Part shown: positions 47,550-58,483 of the stretch, one piece after another
How the letters are laid out: the number at the start of each line of letters is the position of its first letter
Position numbering within the stretch: the first letter of the stretch is position 1
Assembly (NCBI GenBank): GCA_014898415.1
Contig: RCTD01000017.1
Location: forward strand, 1,301,001 to 1,365,000
DNA: 64,000 bases
Direction of reading: 5' to 3'
DNA from: Stromatinia cepivora
Lineage: Eukaryota; Ascomycota; Leotiomycetes; Helotiales; Sclerotiniaceae
The notes under the pieces: model-generated
Databases searched by the model: none
What the model was told of the DNA's origin: nothing
The model's input: only the letters and a program-made list of their open reading frames with translations
Program-made: the position numbers and the translations under genes

Positions 47550-48456
47550 GCAGGGCGTGGTATTGGGCAAGCGATCCCTCGCGGAGCGTGATCTAGATTG
47601 TCTTTTCTTTTAATGGTTATGGTTTTGGGCATGGCGGATTTGTCGCGACGATTTAACATTCCTTTTTGTTGGGTGCACATGCATAGCGCTGGTTGGGTTT
47701 AGTCATCCTTTTTGTGTTTTGGTTTTGAAGCATAACTGTGATAGCATTGGCGGGATATGGGACAGTTACATTCGTTACGATCATGGTGGGGCGGACGACT
47801 GCATGGTTATGGCATATGGATAGATGATAGACATGGAGTTCTTCATACAGGTAATGTCTAAATAACAATAGATTCGTATTAAGATCAGTTGCTTTTGCAA
47901 TGTACTTTGCCGCATGTGAAAAGTGACCTCAAATTTGCAGGCTGGTACGCCGAAAGATTTCTTCATTAAGTCAGTACGTATTATCTTCATTACGTTAACT
48001 GCTTGGCTTCGCATCATAGCCATTGTCTCCAAAATCCAGCGCAAAATACCAATCCAAAGTACCAGCCAGATATGAAAAATGAAATGAAACTTGAACCGTC
48101 AAGTAGTACCTTGAGGTGAGTATAAAATTCATCGTCTACACACTAAATCAACTCGTGATATTAGTTGACCTCCCCGTCTCCCATATCTGGTCGAGATTTC
48201 AAATCACCAAAAAAATCTTTCTCGCTGCGACACTAATATCTGTGGGCAAGGTCGATCTGCAATTTTTACAACCTTTTCTCTTGGTTCTGAAGAGAAACAA
48301 ACCTTTGCAAGAAAGCTTGAGATCCGGTTATTACAGCTTTATGTGTGGTTATCAAGAGGGCCTCAAGAAACGAATTTACCTCGGTCATAACTTTACTCGA
48401 TCTGCCTGAAACTCTCCCATCGATCAGTTGTTCCTTCCAGAATATCCTAGACAATC
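47550..48456. other. Intergenic, no gene seen
   Basis: Spacer between the secreted protein and the BTB gene. No coding-like frame with splice support. Confidence 0.45.
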
Positions 48457-49293
48457 ATGGCGGGGCGTCTAAGGTAGGTATCTTTGCCCAAATACTGATG
48501 GAAATCGACAGTAGCTAATGATAACTGCAGTGGTCTTGGTGATCTCGGTGATGAACTTGTTCACATCTTTGTTGGAGCGGAAAAGAAGAAGTTCTCTGTC
48601 CACAAGAAACTTATTCGCGGATCTGGAGATTTCTTTAGGGCTGCATTTCAAGAAAATGGTTTTAAAGAAGGGGTCGAGAATAAAATGGATCTACCAGAGG
48701 ACAAGCCATACCTCTTTGAAGCCTTCGTCAATTGGATGTATGCCAAACAAGTTGGAAACTTGCGAAAGCGAATCCCGGACCTCTATACAGAGGACAATCA
48801 CGATGTCTCTACCATTGAGTTGTATATCTTCGCCGAAAAGTACCAGAGCGAGCAGCTTATGAACTTCACGATGGATTCCCTTCAAGATTCAATTAAGAAT
48901 GGCGGCGACTTCGTGGTATGCAAAGAGGCTGAATTGATTTTTGAATACACGAAGAGCAGGTCCGATCATCCTCTGCGACGCTTTGCTGTAGCCGTAATGG
49001 CTCATGGTATACTTGCTGGGGTGTTCCGTTCTAACTACCCTGCCTTCGTGGAAGTTTTCAGACGGGTTGATGATATACTGCTTGAGACTATACGGCGTGT
49101 ACGCTATATTCGAAATACTTTGATGGGCCGTAAATCTAATCCTAAGTTCCGTATTCGATATCCAGGTCGGAACGATATCGATGATGGATTTGGTATTTGT
49201 GAATATCATCAACATAGGTCGAACGAAAGTTGTGACTCGTTGCCAAATTATCCCAGTGGGGAAGATGATTTTCCATCTTCGGATGATGAATGA
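48457..49293 (+). CDS. BTB/POZ-domain protein
   Basis: Exons are 48457-48473 and 48531-49293, 259 residues. The tiny first exon (MAGRL) is joined by gtaggt to an acceptor actgcag, restoring SGLGDLGDELVHIFVGAEKK. The BTB fold follows: KKFSVHKKLIRGSGDFFRAA, VENKMDLPEDKPYLFEAFVN WMYAKQV, and the family helix IELYIFAEKYQSEQLMNFTM D. The C-terminal third has a helical LRRFAVAVMAHGILAGVF segment and an acidic tail (GEDDFPSSDDE). Fungal stand-alone BTB proteins of this type are numerous; some act as Cullin-3 adaptors, but no partner domain is present here. A decayed relative lies 2.5 kb downstream on the other strand. Confidence 0.83.
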
Positions 49294-50560
49294 GGATCAT
49301 TGACTTTAGTGCGATCTTTCTTTTGCCCATCAACAACTTTGAATGGGCTGAAGTGTGGAAACTTACAATGCAAACCATTGGTGGCACTGGCAAGGGGGAA
49401 AGGGGGTGGATTTGTCGTTGCTGGAGTTCTTACTGGTCAATGGTAGACAAAGATATTAAGGTCATGCCGTACACATAAAGTGCAGTGCTATTTGGGGATG
49501 GGGATATTGCATTTTGGTTGGTTTCATAGGGAGCAATAAAGTAGATCAGCAATATAATGTTATCTACTAAGTGCATATCCATTCCTTCATAAGGCCGTTG
49601 GTATTTAATCTTTTCCACAGTAACCATTGACCAGGAATAGTTCATCTATTCCGGGCCATTGGCTAATTTTGACATCCACCGATCAATGTAATGTATTGAA
49701 CAATCGAATTTATTTTTGATTCACCTAGTTCATTGCCCAATGCATCCTGTATAGGTAAAAACGAGGCTATTTTCAAATGAATCGGTTTACTTGCAAATAT
49801 TTTATGTTTCACATATGTAACGTGCCTCTATTACTAAAGAGCCCTATGAAAAATCTTCTCGGCCCCAAAATAGGAGCTATCCAAATATCTCGCTTGCAAA
49901 GAGGCTGAGAGGAGGGAAATCCAAATTATCCTCAAATCAGCCTCTATACTCGGCTCAGCAAACACAACACCTGCCAAGCCTACTAACCGGAACACAAAAT
50001 AACTATCATTTGCTTACCCTCCCCAAGAATAGCTCACATCAGCCCAACACCAAGCACATTACAATTTTCCAGACCTCACTTCCATGCAGCCGCCAAGCTC
50101 CTACCCCCGCCACGCTACTGACCACCAAATCCGCATTCCGCCACACAAATCCACACATACATCATTAGATTTGTCACAAACAATGCCACTGCAAAGACAT
50201 GCGAAAACTTTTCTCGCACGTTTGATAGACATGTCATGTAAAGATGACTATCATATAATCATATGATATTTTCAGCTCGATGGAGAACTCGTATTGTATC
50301 AGCCTTGTGTATATCAGCACTTGTAAAGCCTCTTCGTATTTGCCCGCACTGTCATGAGATTGTCAGATGATTTATGGTGGCAGGCTACTGTGGTGGTATT
50401 ACGCCTCTCTTTGGGGGGTGTTCTATATAATGATGCTTTTGGATGCGATGGAGATGTTGTTTTTTCTTCCTCATCATTATCACCATTTCTCAGAGTTCAG
50501 AAACTTTGTCGATACAATCACAAATCTTCAACTTTTTACCAGAAAATCTTCGCAATCGGA
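49294..50560. other. Intergenic, no gene seen
   Basis: AT-rich spacer. The final 200 bases before 50561 (tgttctatataatgatgc, then a CT-rich leader) are likely the promoter of the next secreted-protein gene. Confidence 0.45.
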
Positions 50561-51237
50561 ATGATTTCCAAGAATTTTATTCCTCTCCTCATTGGAGCAG
50601 CAGGCTTTGTGCAAGCTTCTCCTGTCCCTGATACCTTGAACGAGAAACGCACTTGCGGAACACAACTTTTCCCAAATCAACTCGTACAACTCTCCCAGGC
50701 AAATCCAAATAGCGCATATCCAAACACGTGGAACACGGACAAATCTGTTAAGATCAGCCAAGATGTTGATGGCAATGGTAAGATATGCCCTAGTCCCACC
50801 ACCAGTCCAAACTAACCCAGCTCCTAGGCAACCCTACCAACAAATTCTGGGAACTAATTTACTTCCCCGCCCTCCCAGCCGGATCCTACGGTTGTTCACT
50901 CACCCTCACCTTCCCCTCCGATTACTCACCAACCATCACTGGTGTCTCTCCAGCTCTCAACGTCTATACCGTCTCTACACCTCTTCCCGATGCCCCAACA
51001 TTTAACAACATCAGCCCCAAAATCAATCCTAGCATTTTTGGTACTGTCACTCCTGCTAGTGGACAGAGCGTTGTGATTAATTCTGGGACTTGTAATGGGG
51101 GAAGTGGACAGGGATTAGCTTTTGTGTTTAGATATGCGGATTGGGTTCGTGGGCAGGGAAGTGTGAGTTGGACTGAATATGTTAATGCTTTGAATGGAGC
51201 GGGTGCTAGGGGTGTTTATTTGAATTATAATTGTTAG
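50561..51237 (+). CDS. Secreted But2-C-domain-like protein
   Basis: Exons are 50561-50777 and 50828-51237 (50-base intron, gtaaga to ctcctag), 208 residues. Signal peptide MISKNFIPLLIGAAGFVQA, then a short pro-like segment ending EKR (possible Kex2 site) before TCGTQLFPNQLVQLSQANPN. The second exon has KFWELIYFPALPAGSYGCSL TLTFP, a strand with central Cys, then GTCNGGSGQGLAFVFRYADW and the end GARGVYLNYNC. Four cysteines are likely paired. The pattern recalls the fungal ubiquitin-3-binding-protein But2 C-terminal domain, commonly found in secreted proteins of unknown function. Predicted extracellular. The domain call is from memory and moderate. Confidence 0.75.
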
Positions 51238-51774
51238 GTAACAGGGGGGACAGATGGAGAATGGTTCGTTTGGAGTATAATTGTTAGTTTTGGGATGAGG
51301 AACTAAAGGAATGGCTAGTAGAAAGAGATTGGAGTTGGATGGATAGGAAGGATTAGTGTTTTTACATTTTTGGCGTCTGAAAATTAGTTAATGAATTTTG
51401 AACGTCTGATAATGCTTTTCCACCTGAATGAATGTCTTCCTAAAGCAATATGAGCGAATCGGCAACGCCGCGCGAAGGCGTACGACGATGTTGTAGACAC
51501 TTTTGGAATTTTTGAAGAGCCACTTCCGAGAATTACCGAGACACTAAATGATGAATCAGCAAAAGGATGCCGAGAAAAGCTGCCAGAGAGAAAGATACCA
51601 ATGAGATTTAGCAACGAAATGCAAGCTGATAATGACTAAAGAACATTTGGTTTCGATTCGCAGGCCACAAGTAGTCCTTCAAAGTCGATGTGGTTGTGAA
51701 ATCTGCAAAGGTTGTCTTCTATCCTGTTGCTGGGGTCGCAAATCTTTAGTTCGCGATTATCATGGCAGTTAGAT
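51238..51774. other. Intergenic, no gene seen
   Basis: Spacer between the But2-like gene and the BTB relic, no coding-like frame. Confidence 0.4.
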
Positions 51775-52252
51775 TCATATAAAAAGGTATGGATCAATGG
51801 CATCCGGAACTTTCAAAAGAATATCGCGAACCATTGGGTAGTTGTATGTGTTTTGGTAGTGAAGCAGAGCAGCACAGAAAGTCTGCAAGAGATTCACTTC
51901 CATATCATCTTTAGTCGCCTCAAAACCACATCTCAATTCTTCCGCTTCCATCCATCGTGTGAAATCATGGAAAAAAATCCTGTATGAAGTCCATAGTAAA
52001 GTTTTGGAGCTTCAGGCACGAAATTTTGTCGGCAAAAATCCATAGCTCTAAAGCGACTTTCAACTTTGGCTCCTTTAAGAACTGTCGTGTATATAGCCAC
52101 TGAACGAAGATCTCAAACATTTTAGGTGTTTCATTTATTTCAACTGCACCGCGTTAAAAAATATCGAAGAAGTCCATATCTTTGCACAAAAGATACTCAT
52201 AGATATGGTAAGAATCGGTGCCGACATCGATCTTGATTTTCTTTCTGGTCAT
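51775..52252 (-). pseudogene. Decayed BTB/POZ-domain gene
   Basis: From ATG 52252 the minus strand reads MTRKKIKIDVGTDSYHIYEY LLCKDMDFFDIF, then TAA, then in the same frame ETPKMFEIFVQWLYTRQFLK and LWIFADKISCLKLQNFTMDF, then TGA. A frameshift follows; the next frame reads EAEELRCGFEATKDDMEVNL then LLHYQNTYNYPMVRDILLKV PDAID to TGA 51775-51777. The WLYTRQF block, the ADKI-x3-KLQNFTMD helix and the C-terminal part match the general plan of fungal BTB proteins such as the gene at 48457 (FVNWMYAKQV, AEKYQSEQLMNFTMD). Two nonsense codons plus a frameshift mark it as a pseudogene. Confidence 0.72.
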
Positions 52253-53004
52253 TGCTAGTTTGAATTGTATGAGTTGAATATTGAATATATTTGAATTTGA
52301 GACCATGGACTTACTCAAGAGGCTGACTGAAATCCATCCTTTCGTTGTCCAGAAGTTGGACCTTCGAAGAATTCGATGATTAAATGCGAAATTGCAATTG
52401 CTTCTGAGGTTGCAAAGCAAAGGACGATATGTTGTAGAAGTTTACACCCACGAAGGGTAAAATACGACCAAGGCTGGCTAGCGTAGATCGATAAAGTGAA
52501 TTTTCATTGACAGTGAAGTGTGAACCTATGTCCATATTTTCTGACTCGATACAGGATTTCTGCGCAGAACAAGCTACAGTAAAGAACAACCAAACTTCGC
52601 GCATAATACCATGTCCAAGGATGGTCCATTCAATATCCGAAAAAGGAATGATCAATACTCTGGACTTGTTGATATCCTCGACAGATCTCACACCTAACTT
52701 GCTCTGTATGAAGACATATCTGTCAAGGACTTATCAGGTAGGTACGAAGCGACCTACCCAGCACTGATGTAGCGAAACGTAAAGCTACTAGCACATAGGG
52801 CGAGAAAAGTTCAAACAAGGCATAATCCTCGAATTCGCTCAACTCAGCATCTCCTTAGACACCAGCAACACTGATATGCCCTGTTCTAAAACACCCCCGA
52901 GAGACGCCAAACGTAGAAGATACCTCCCGCGCCATTCATGACCACCACACCCAAACCGCAACGCCCAAGGCAACTGGTACCACTATCTTCAACAGGTCGG
53001 CTAG
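52253..53004. other. Intergenic, no gene seen
   Basis: Short opposing frames only; nothing with coding signature that can be linked to a start or splice site. Confidence 0.4.
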
Positions 53005-53291
53005 TCATACATTTCTCTTCAAGTCATGTATAACAATATCTCCCTCATCTCCGGAATCCTGCGATTTTCCAGTACCCACTTTCGGAGGATATTCAACTCC
53101 GTCCTTCTGAAACTTCGGTACGCAGGTACATTGTTGATTGGTTGGAATCGAAGAGAAGACGGATGGTAAATGTTGGCCGCAGCCAAACCATGTTTCCTTC
53201 TCTGCCAGGCCATTAATGTTAGTATAATGTAAGATAAGAGGGGAGGGTGTGAGAACATACGGCAGGTCGGACAGCTTGCTTGTCTACACAT
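53005..53291 (-). CDS. Small Cys-rich zinc-binding-like protein
   Basis: Exons (minus) are 53291-53261 and 53201-53005 with a 58-base intron (gtatgt, branch tactaac, acceptor ggcag), 75 residues. It begins MCRQASCPTCQKETWFGCGQ and continues HLPSVFSSIPTNQQCTCVPK FQKDGVEYPPKVG, with an acidic tail. Cys/His spacing is C-x4-C-x2-C-x7-C-x2-H-x13-C-x-C, fitting one structural zinc site. Short fungal proteins with a CxxC, W-x-GCG-x-H and C-x-C arrangement are common and uncharacterised. The first exon is only 31 bases, and unspliced reading would hide the gene. Confidence 0.72.
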
Positions 53292-54314
53292 TGTGAAAGA
53301 ATCTGGATTTTTGGAATATGCGATCTCGTATGAAGAGTATTCCTCTGCTTTTTATGAATTAGGAATTTTCGTAAACTTCGCAGAGGATCTTTTATAGAGC
53401 TCGTTGAACTGCTTGTGAATTTGCTTGGCCCTGATTTCGTGGGGTAAAAGGAATGTTGATTCTTAGGGTCGGCGAGGTCTTGATTACAGGGGTGTTCAGC
53501 GTCTGCTTAAACTCATTAGGGTCGCCGGGAAGCTTGATAAATCGCCGACTTATGCCTAAAATCTTATTTTGACATCAAATACCTCGATAGCATGTTGCAG
53601 CATATTTTCTCCGTGCGAAAAGACCCCAACACGATAACAAGAAATCTTTTCTGTGGCCAAAAAAGGTGTATGAAAGCATGTTAATGTTCTTGAAAGTTAC
53701 TTTTCCCTAATTCGAAGAGAACTCAATGAAGATATGTTGTACTTGGATGCCGTCGTTGACATGGGTCGTACCAGGGTGGTGCAGCTGAAGAAACCCCTCA
53801 TATCTGCTTGTCGGAAGACGACTTCAAAGTGAAGAAGCAAGTCATACAAAATGCGGTTTCTTGCAGGTAATCATTCTCACAGGGATTTCGTGTGGATTGA
53901 TTCCGCCCATCCGACTTGCAAGTGCCTAAGACTACCGCCCCTCCTTTTTGCCATACCTTCGTGTCATAATGGCGTTACCTCTATTCCTATATGTTGTTCC
54001 CGAGCAAGACTAAAGTTATGTTAGTCAACAGTAAACGGATTCCCCCTCCAGTTAATAACCTTAATCATTGTCGTTGTCTAATAATAGTAATTAAATTGCT
54101 ACCCAGCAGTGTTCATGTTACGTAATTTATTGATCGTTTCCGAGATAACAGTTTGTTGTTACATTCGGGTATGCAAGACTCCTGTTGCAGATATATTTAT
54201 ATTCGTCATAATTGTCGATCACAAAAACGATGCTGAAGCAATGTACATAACACTTAGCCACCCACTGTAGTTTTCTTCTTATCATAATTTGGATCATCAT
54301 CAGCCAAAATAGCT
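53292..54314. other. Intergenic, no gene seen
   Basis: AT-rich divergent promoter region between the small Cys-rich gene and the adenylation-domain gene. No coding signal. Confidence 0.45.
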
Positions 54315-56098
54315 ATGGAAGGCCAAATCATGGATAGTGGGACAAATATCGACCGAGTTCCGGGTTCTGTTGAGTTATACCCTTCCGATGAAGCACTCAA
54401 TCGTGCCAACCGGCTCCTTCCACATGTTCTCGAGGAAGAGGCACGCAAAAACCCGCAAAGAGTTGTCGCAATGGTGGCAAAAACCTCTGATATATCTATG
54501 GGATTTAATGAGCTCACTGCCGGACAGTTCTTGCATGCCGTGGATTTTACAGCTCATTGGATTGACTCTCACAAAGTCGATTCTTCTCCGGCTGAGACAT
54601 TCGCTTTCATTGGATCACAAGACTTTCGCTATCCGATCATTGAATTTGCTGCCATGAAGACAGGAAACCCTCTTCTTCTGCCTAGAGTCTGGAATGCATT
54701 AGCAAATACAATTTCATTACTCACTGCGACCAAAAGCACAAAACTGTTCTACGCATCCCAACACTCAGATCTTGCTGCACGGATTGTCGGTGTACTTCCA
54801 TATTTGAAAACTTACGAGGTACCGAGCTTGCAGGAGATGATTGTCGAAAATACCGAACCATACCCATACAATAAGAGCTGGGATACACATAAAGACGAGA
54901 TAGCAGTGATAATTCATACATCAGGTTCTACGGGTGCACCGAAGCCGAAGAATTACAGCCATGAATTCCTCAGTAGTTTCATCAACAACACGATGTTGTT
55001 TCCTGAGGTTCCTGGACGAATAGCTGCAGGGTTCAAATTGATAGGCAGGGATGAGCTGCTCTTGAGTGGGTGTAGCTTCTCTCATGGTTCCGGACTCCTC
55101 TTGGCATTCACGACCATCGCCTTGGGTTCGACTCTTGTTTGTGGCCCACCAGATGTATCTTCTAGTGGAAAGATACTTCACGATATCATGAAAGTCCTCC
55201 CAATTCATGGACTCGTAAATGTCCCAAGTATTACAGAACAGCTGTTCTTGGATCATAACGAAGATCTCAAAGAAGAGATCGCTGCCCTGAAGCATATTGC
55301 CTGGCTTGGAGGTAAAGATAAATTTTACAATTTGCACTTGGACATGTCACTGATTGAGAATAAGGTCCACTATCCCAGAAGACGGGTGACTTCATTATTA
55401 GCCATACCGACGCTATTCTGTGGCAAGGCTTCGGGTCAACTGAATCCGGCATGTTGCCACTCCTTGTACCACCAAGATCACATTGGTCATATATCGAATT
55501 TCACCCAAAATTCTCACTGGAATTAGAACCAATATCACCCGACTCCCCGCTTTGCGAAGTAGTCTTGCATAAACATCATGATCCAGCCCTTTCTTGGAGC
55601 CAACCTGTTTTTCACATGGCTCCCGATCAGACGATGTGGAGGACCAGGGATATCCTACGTCGTTATGAAGGTTCTCTTCCCGATGGAGTCGGTCCACTTT
55701 GGAAGTTCGAGAATAGGATTGATGATCTTATCATTCTCTCCAATGCCTCCAAAGTCAATCCCGTACATATTGAGACCTTATTACAATCGCACCCGCTGCT
55801 AAACGGTTGTCTTGTGTTTGGAGAAGGACAAACCCGTTGTGGAATCTTGTTGGAACCAAAAGAAGGCTCGGATTTGACAGAGGAAAAACTAATAGCAATG
55901 GTATGGCCGGATGTGGAGGAAGCTAATGGTACCGTACCGGGACATGCTCGGATTGAACGAGATCTGGTCCTTGTGGTGAAAAATGATAAGAGGTTGGAGA
56001 GAGCTGCTAAGGGAACTATTATCAGATCTATTTGCTTAAAGGATTATCAGACTGAGATTGACGATTCATACGCAGTGTTCAAGGCACGAAAAAGCTGA
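54315..56098 (+). CDS. Stand-alone adenylation-domain (NRPS-like) enzyme
   Basis: Exons are 54315-55311 and 55365-56098 (53-base intron, acceptor aataag), 576 residues. This acceptor gives WLGGPLSQKTGDFIISHTDA; the later cccag acceptor breaks the frame. Adenylate-forming motifs: VIIHTSGSTGAPKPK (A3, about 197-211), SFSHGSGLL, the A5 core LWQGFGSTESG (about 352-362), WKFENRIDDLIILSNASKVN (A8) and AAKGTIIR (A10 Lys near 547). The overall layout is that of the adenylation part of fungal adenylation-thiolation-reductase proteins (alpha-aminoadipate-reductase-like). It stops right after the region where the thiolation domain normally begins; no thiolation Ser motif or reductase follows. It may activate an acid for another carrier or be a truncated relic. 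Start ATG 54315; ATG 54330 is also possible. Confidence 0.8.
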
Positions 56099-56432
56099 TT
56101 TAATGGCATATTTTTCCTACGTTTATCGTCAATGTCAGTCAAGATCTTAATCCTCGTTAGCGTGTTTTGGATTCCGCAGTTAGCATGTTGAAATTCACGT
56201 TTTGATATCTTTACATATACATAGCACTTATCACAAATGCGTCACATGGTCATTATTCAAGAAGCTATATTTAAAATGAAAACCTGTTATCATTGTTGGT
56301 CTATAAAAAAAAGCAGTAAAGACAGTTAAAGTAAAGCAGTGCCACTCTCAAAGCTACATCTACCTACCTACCCCTTCTCAAACCTCCCATCTCAATTCCT
56401 CACCACTTAACTCACAAAACAACAGAACCTTC
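56099..56432. other. Intergenic between convergent genes
   Basis: AT-rich 3' flanks of the adenylation gene and the minus-strand Cys-rich gene. No gene and no trace of a thiolation or reductase domain. Confidence 0.5.
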
Positions 56433-56714
56433 TCAACGAATCCTCCTCCAAAAAGAACCACGGCGCACCAAGCAATCCTGTCCATCCTGTCCATCCCCTT
56501 CTGATCCCCGTCTCACAAATCGAGTTCGTCGAGCATCTCTACAAGTAGGACATAATCGACGCTTATGAATGATAGAGAGCCAGTAGAATGAACATCGGGT
56601 TGGATCAAGAGCATTATCATTTCCGGCTCTTTGTTCGGGACACCGAGGACAGGGTTCTACGGTTGTTGCGGGGTGCCCGCAGAGTGTGTGGTAGGTGTAT
56701 TGTTCGTGACACAT
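56433..56714 (-). CDS. Small Cys/His protein, member 1 of an M-C...CxxC trio
   Basis: 93 residues, single exon, start MCHEQYTYHTLCGHPATTVE. Metal-ligand candidates are C2, C12, H14, C22, C25, C41, C55 and C58 (PRCPEQ; RRLCPTCRDARR), giving C-x9-C-x-H-x7-C-x18-C-x13-C-x2-C. The C-terminus is basic with RRTRFVRRG and a Gly/Asp linker, then WRRIR. No signal peptide; probably cytosolic or nuclear. The same spacing frame occurs in two neighbours on the same strand (57505-57693 and 59922-60311). The minus-strand frame continues upstream without a better start; the ATG giving MC is chosen because all three begin MC. Confidence 0.65.
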   Translation of the reverse strand: MCHEQYTYHTLCGHPATTVEPCPRCPEQRAGNDNALDPTRCSFYWLSIIHKRRLCPTCRDARRTRFVRRGSEGDGQDGQDCLVRRGSFWRRIR

Positions 56715-57504
56715 TGTGTTGGGTTTTGGGGCTTTGGGTTTGGATAAGTTTTAGGTATTTATATGGAATGTTGGGTATGGGGGTGATGGAGAGTGAAGAC
56801 TTTGGTTGTGTGGGGGGTGTGTAAGTTATATTCGTGGTAGGGGGGATTGTTCTATGTCTGTTTTGATATTGTTCCTGGATGGTAAGGATGTTGGATTTGA
56901 TTAGAGTTGTTACCTTTTCAGTCATCCAAACGCTGTTGGAATATGTTCAAGAACAATGTAGAAACAATATATCCAGTATGGACGAATTTTGATCTCGGAC
57001 AACTCTGATTTTTTGCTTTTCTTGATCTCTATTCTACGTCAAATAAAGCTCAAGATGCGATTAAAGGGAAAAGAAGCTTTAACTTATTCAATTTTATTCA
57101 ATACATAATTCGTCGATACGTAAGAATCGAATCAGACATCATCGTATAGATCCTTTTCTAGGCTTGTAGGACTCAATAGTTGAAGATCCGAACTTGCTTC
57201 CAAAATTGAATTACAGTATCCTTAACGGAATCCATGATTAGGGTTTTAGCATAACTCTACAATTAGAGAGTCAGTAAACGATAGCTGTCAAGCTTAATAT
57301 CACATTTTTTTCACCACACATTATGTTTTACATTCATATTCAAATATTCAAAAATACATCCAAGGAAAAATATTTTTATTGTTTTGTTTTTTAAAGCCTT
57401 TGCGAGGTACAAAGATGATCCTGCATCTACGTACCTACCTACCTATCTCTCATCTACAACTCCCAATCCCCACTCCTAGATCTAGAAATTTTCATCTCGA
57501 GCGT
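56715..57504. other. Intergenic, no gene seen
   Basis: Promoter side of the first trio member. AT-rich with acctacctacctac near 57430. A frame at 56617-56925 (minus) is a shadow or leader. Confidence 0.45.
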
Positions 57505-57693
57505 CTAAAGTAAAATCGAAAAGAACGACATACAAGTAAGGCAAGCATCTTCCAAGGGGCGTTTTTGGCTGATGAAATGAGGACATTCTTCAAACGCCCA
57601 TGGAGTTTCCCCGTGCAATTGGCGATCGCAGATATATATGCGGAGGATGGCGTGATCGCACTGAGCAAAAGTGATGAGGCGAAACAAACACAT
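57505..57693 (-). CDS. Small Cys/His protein, member 2 of the trio
   Basis: 62 residues, MCLFRLITFAQCDHAILRIY then ICDRQLHGE, EECPHFIS and DACLTCMSFFSILL. Ligand candidates C2, C12, H14, C22, C37, C51 and C54 give C-x9-C-x-H-x7-C-x14-C-x13-C-x2-C, the same as member 1 except for the variable middle spacer. There is no basic tail; the frame stops four to eight residues after the last CxxC, so it could be a minimal or shortened member, or continue through an unrecognised intron (the last codons resemble gtatgt/tcgatttta). Function unknown. Confidence 0.5.
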   Translation of the reverse strand: MCLFRLITFAQCDHAILRIYICDRQLHGETPWAFEECPHFISQKRPLEDACLTCMSFFSILL

Positions 57694-58483
57694 GATGTCT
57701 GTTTCTGTCTGGTACTTTGGTTGGTAATCTACTTTGGTTTTCGTGTTGCTGATTTGTGTTTGCGGTTCGAATTGTAGATGTAGAGAGATTGCTAAAGTAG
57801 TGATTGGTGGTTTATGGTGGTTGGATATGGATGTTTATATTTTAATTTGTCTAGGTTGTTCTGCGTTTGTTCATCATTAATTCTGAAATGTGTTCTAGGT
57901 GCGTTGTTCAACAATATTGGTTCCTGGACCCGCGGTGTTTTAAATTCGTCAAAGGATAGAGTGATATCAATAACGTTCATAAAATCATCTGTATAGGTTG
58001 TAAATATTATTTTTGGAATTTCGCGAATAGTATAAGGTTGAAATGTATCAGGAGCTGAACCAAAACGTCTTTGTCCAAAATAATTGTTTGGGCAAAATGA
58101 GGGAAATTTTCAGCTATTTTTCTCCAAAATTTTACTGTGGATGACTAACCTACCAGTGCGTAGCATTCTGAGAGTATGTGTATTGAATCCAAAGATTTGG
58201 ATTCGATGGCGAGAGTACGAACACCAGCACTGGTCCTTCCCCTATCCTATGAGCTCGGCAAGCGGAGATATATGTACCAAAGTGCTCTTGGCACGCAGAC
58301 AAATATCCCTTTTGTAACTCATGTTTTTAAAGAATCTTCTTACTTTTGCATTATGTTTTACTGCCCGTGTCTTTCATGCATTTTACGACGAGAAAAGATA
58401 CATCCCATTGTCCATCTTATCTTTCGTCACAACTCTACCTCCTATCTGCAACTCACTAGTTGCACTATTAACCTCAAAACTAA
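57694..58483. other. Intergenic, no gene seen
   Basis: AT-rich spacer with only short, motif-free frames. Confidence 0.45.

Noticed and set aside
54315..56098. Biosynthetic gene cluster around the adenylation enzyme
   Set aside because: Neighbours are small Cys-rich proteins and a DUF1349 protein; there are no tailoring enzymes, transporter or regulator beside it.
56588..56824. Plus-strand frame opposite the first trio member
   Set aside because: Antisense to the Cys-rich protein; composition and the conserved spacing favour the minus strand.
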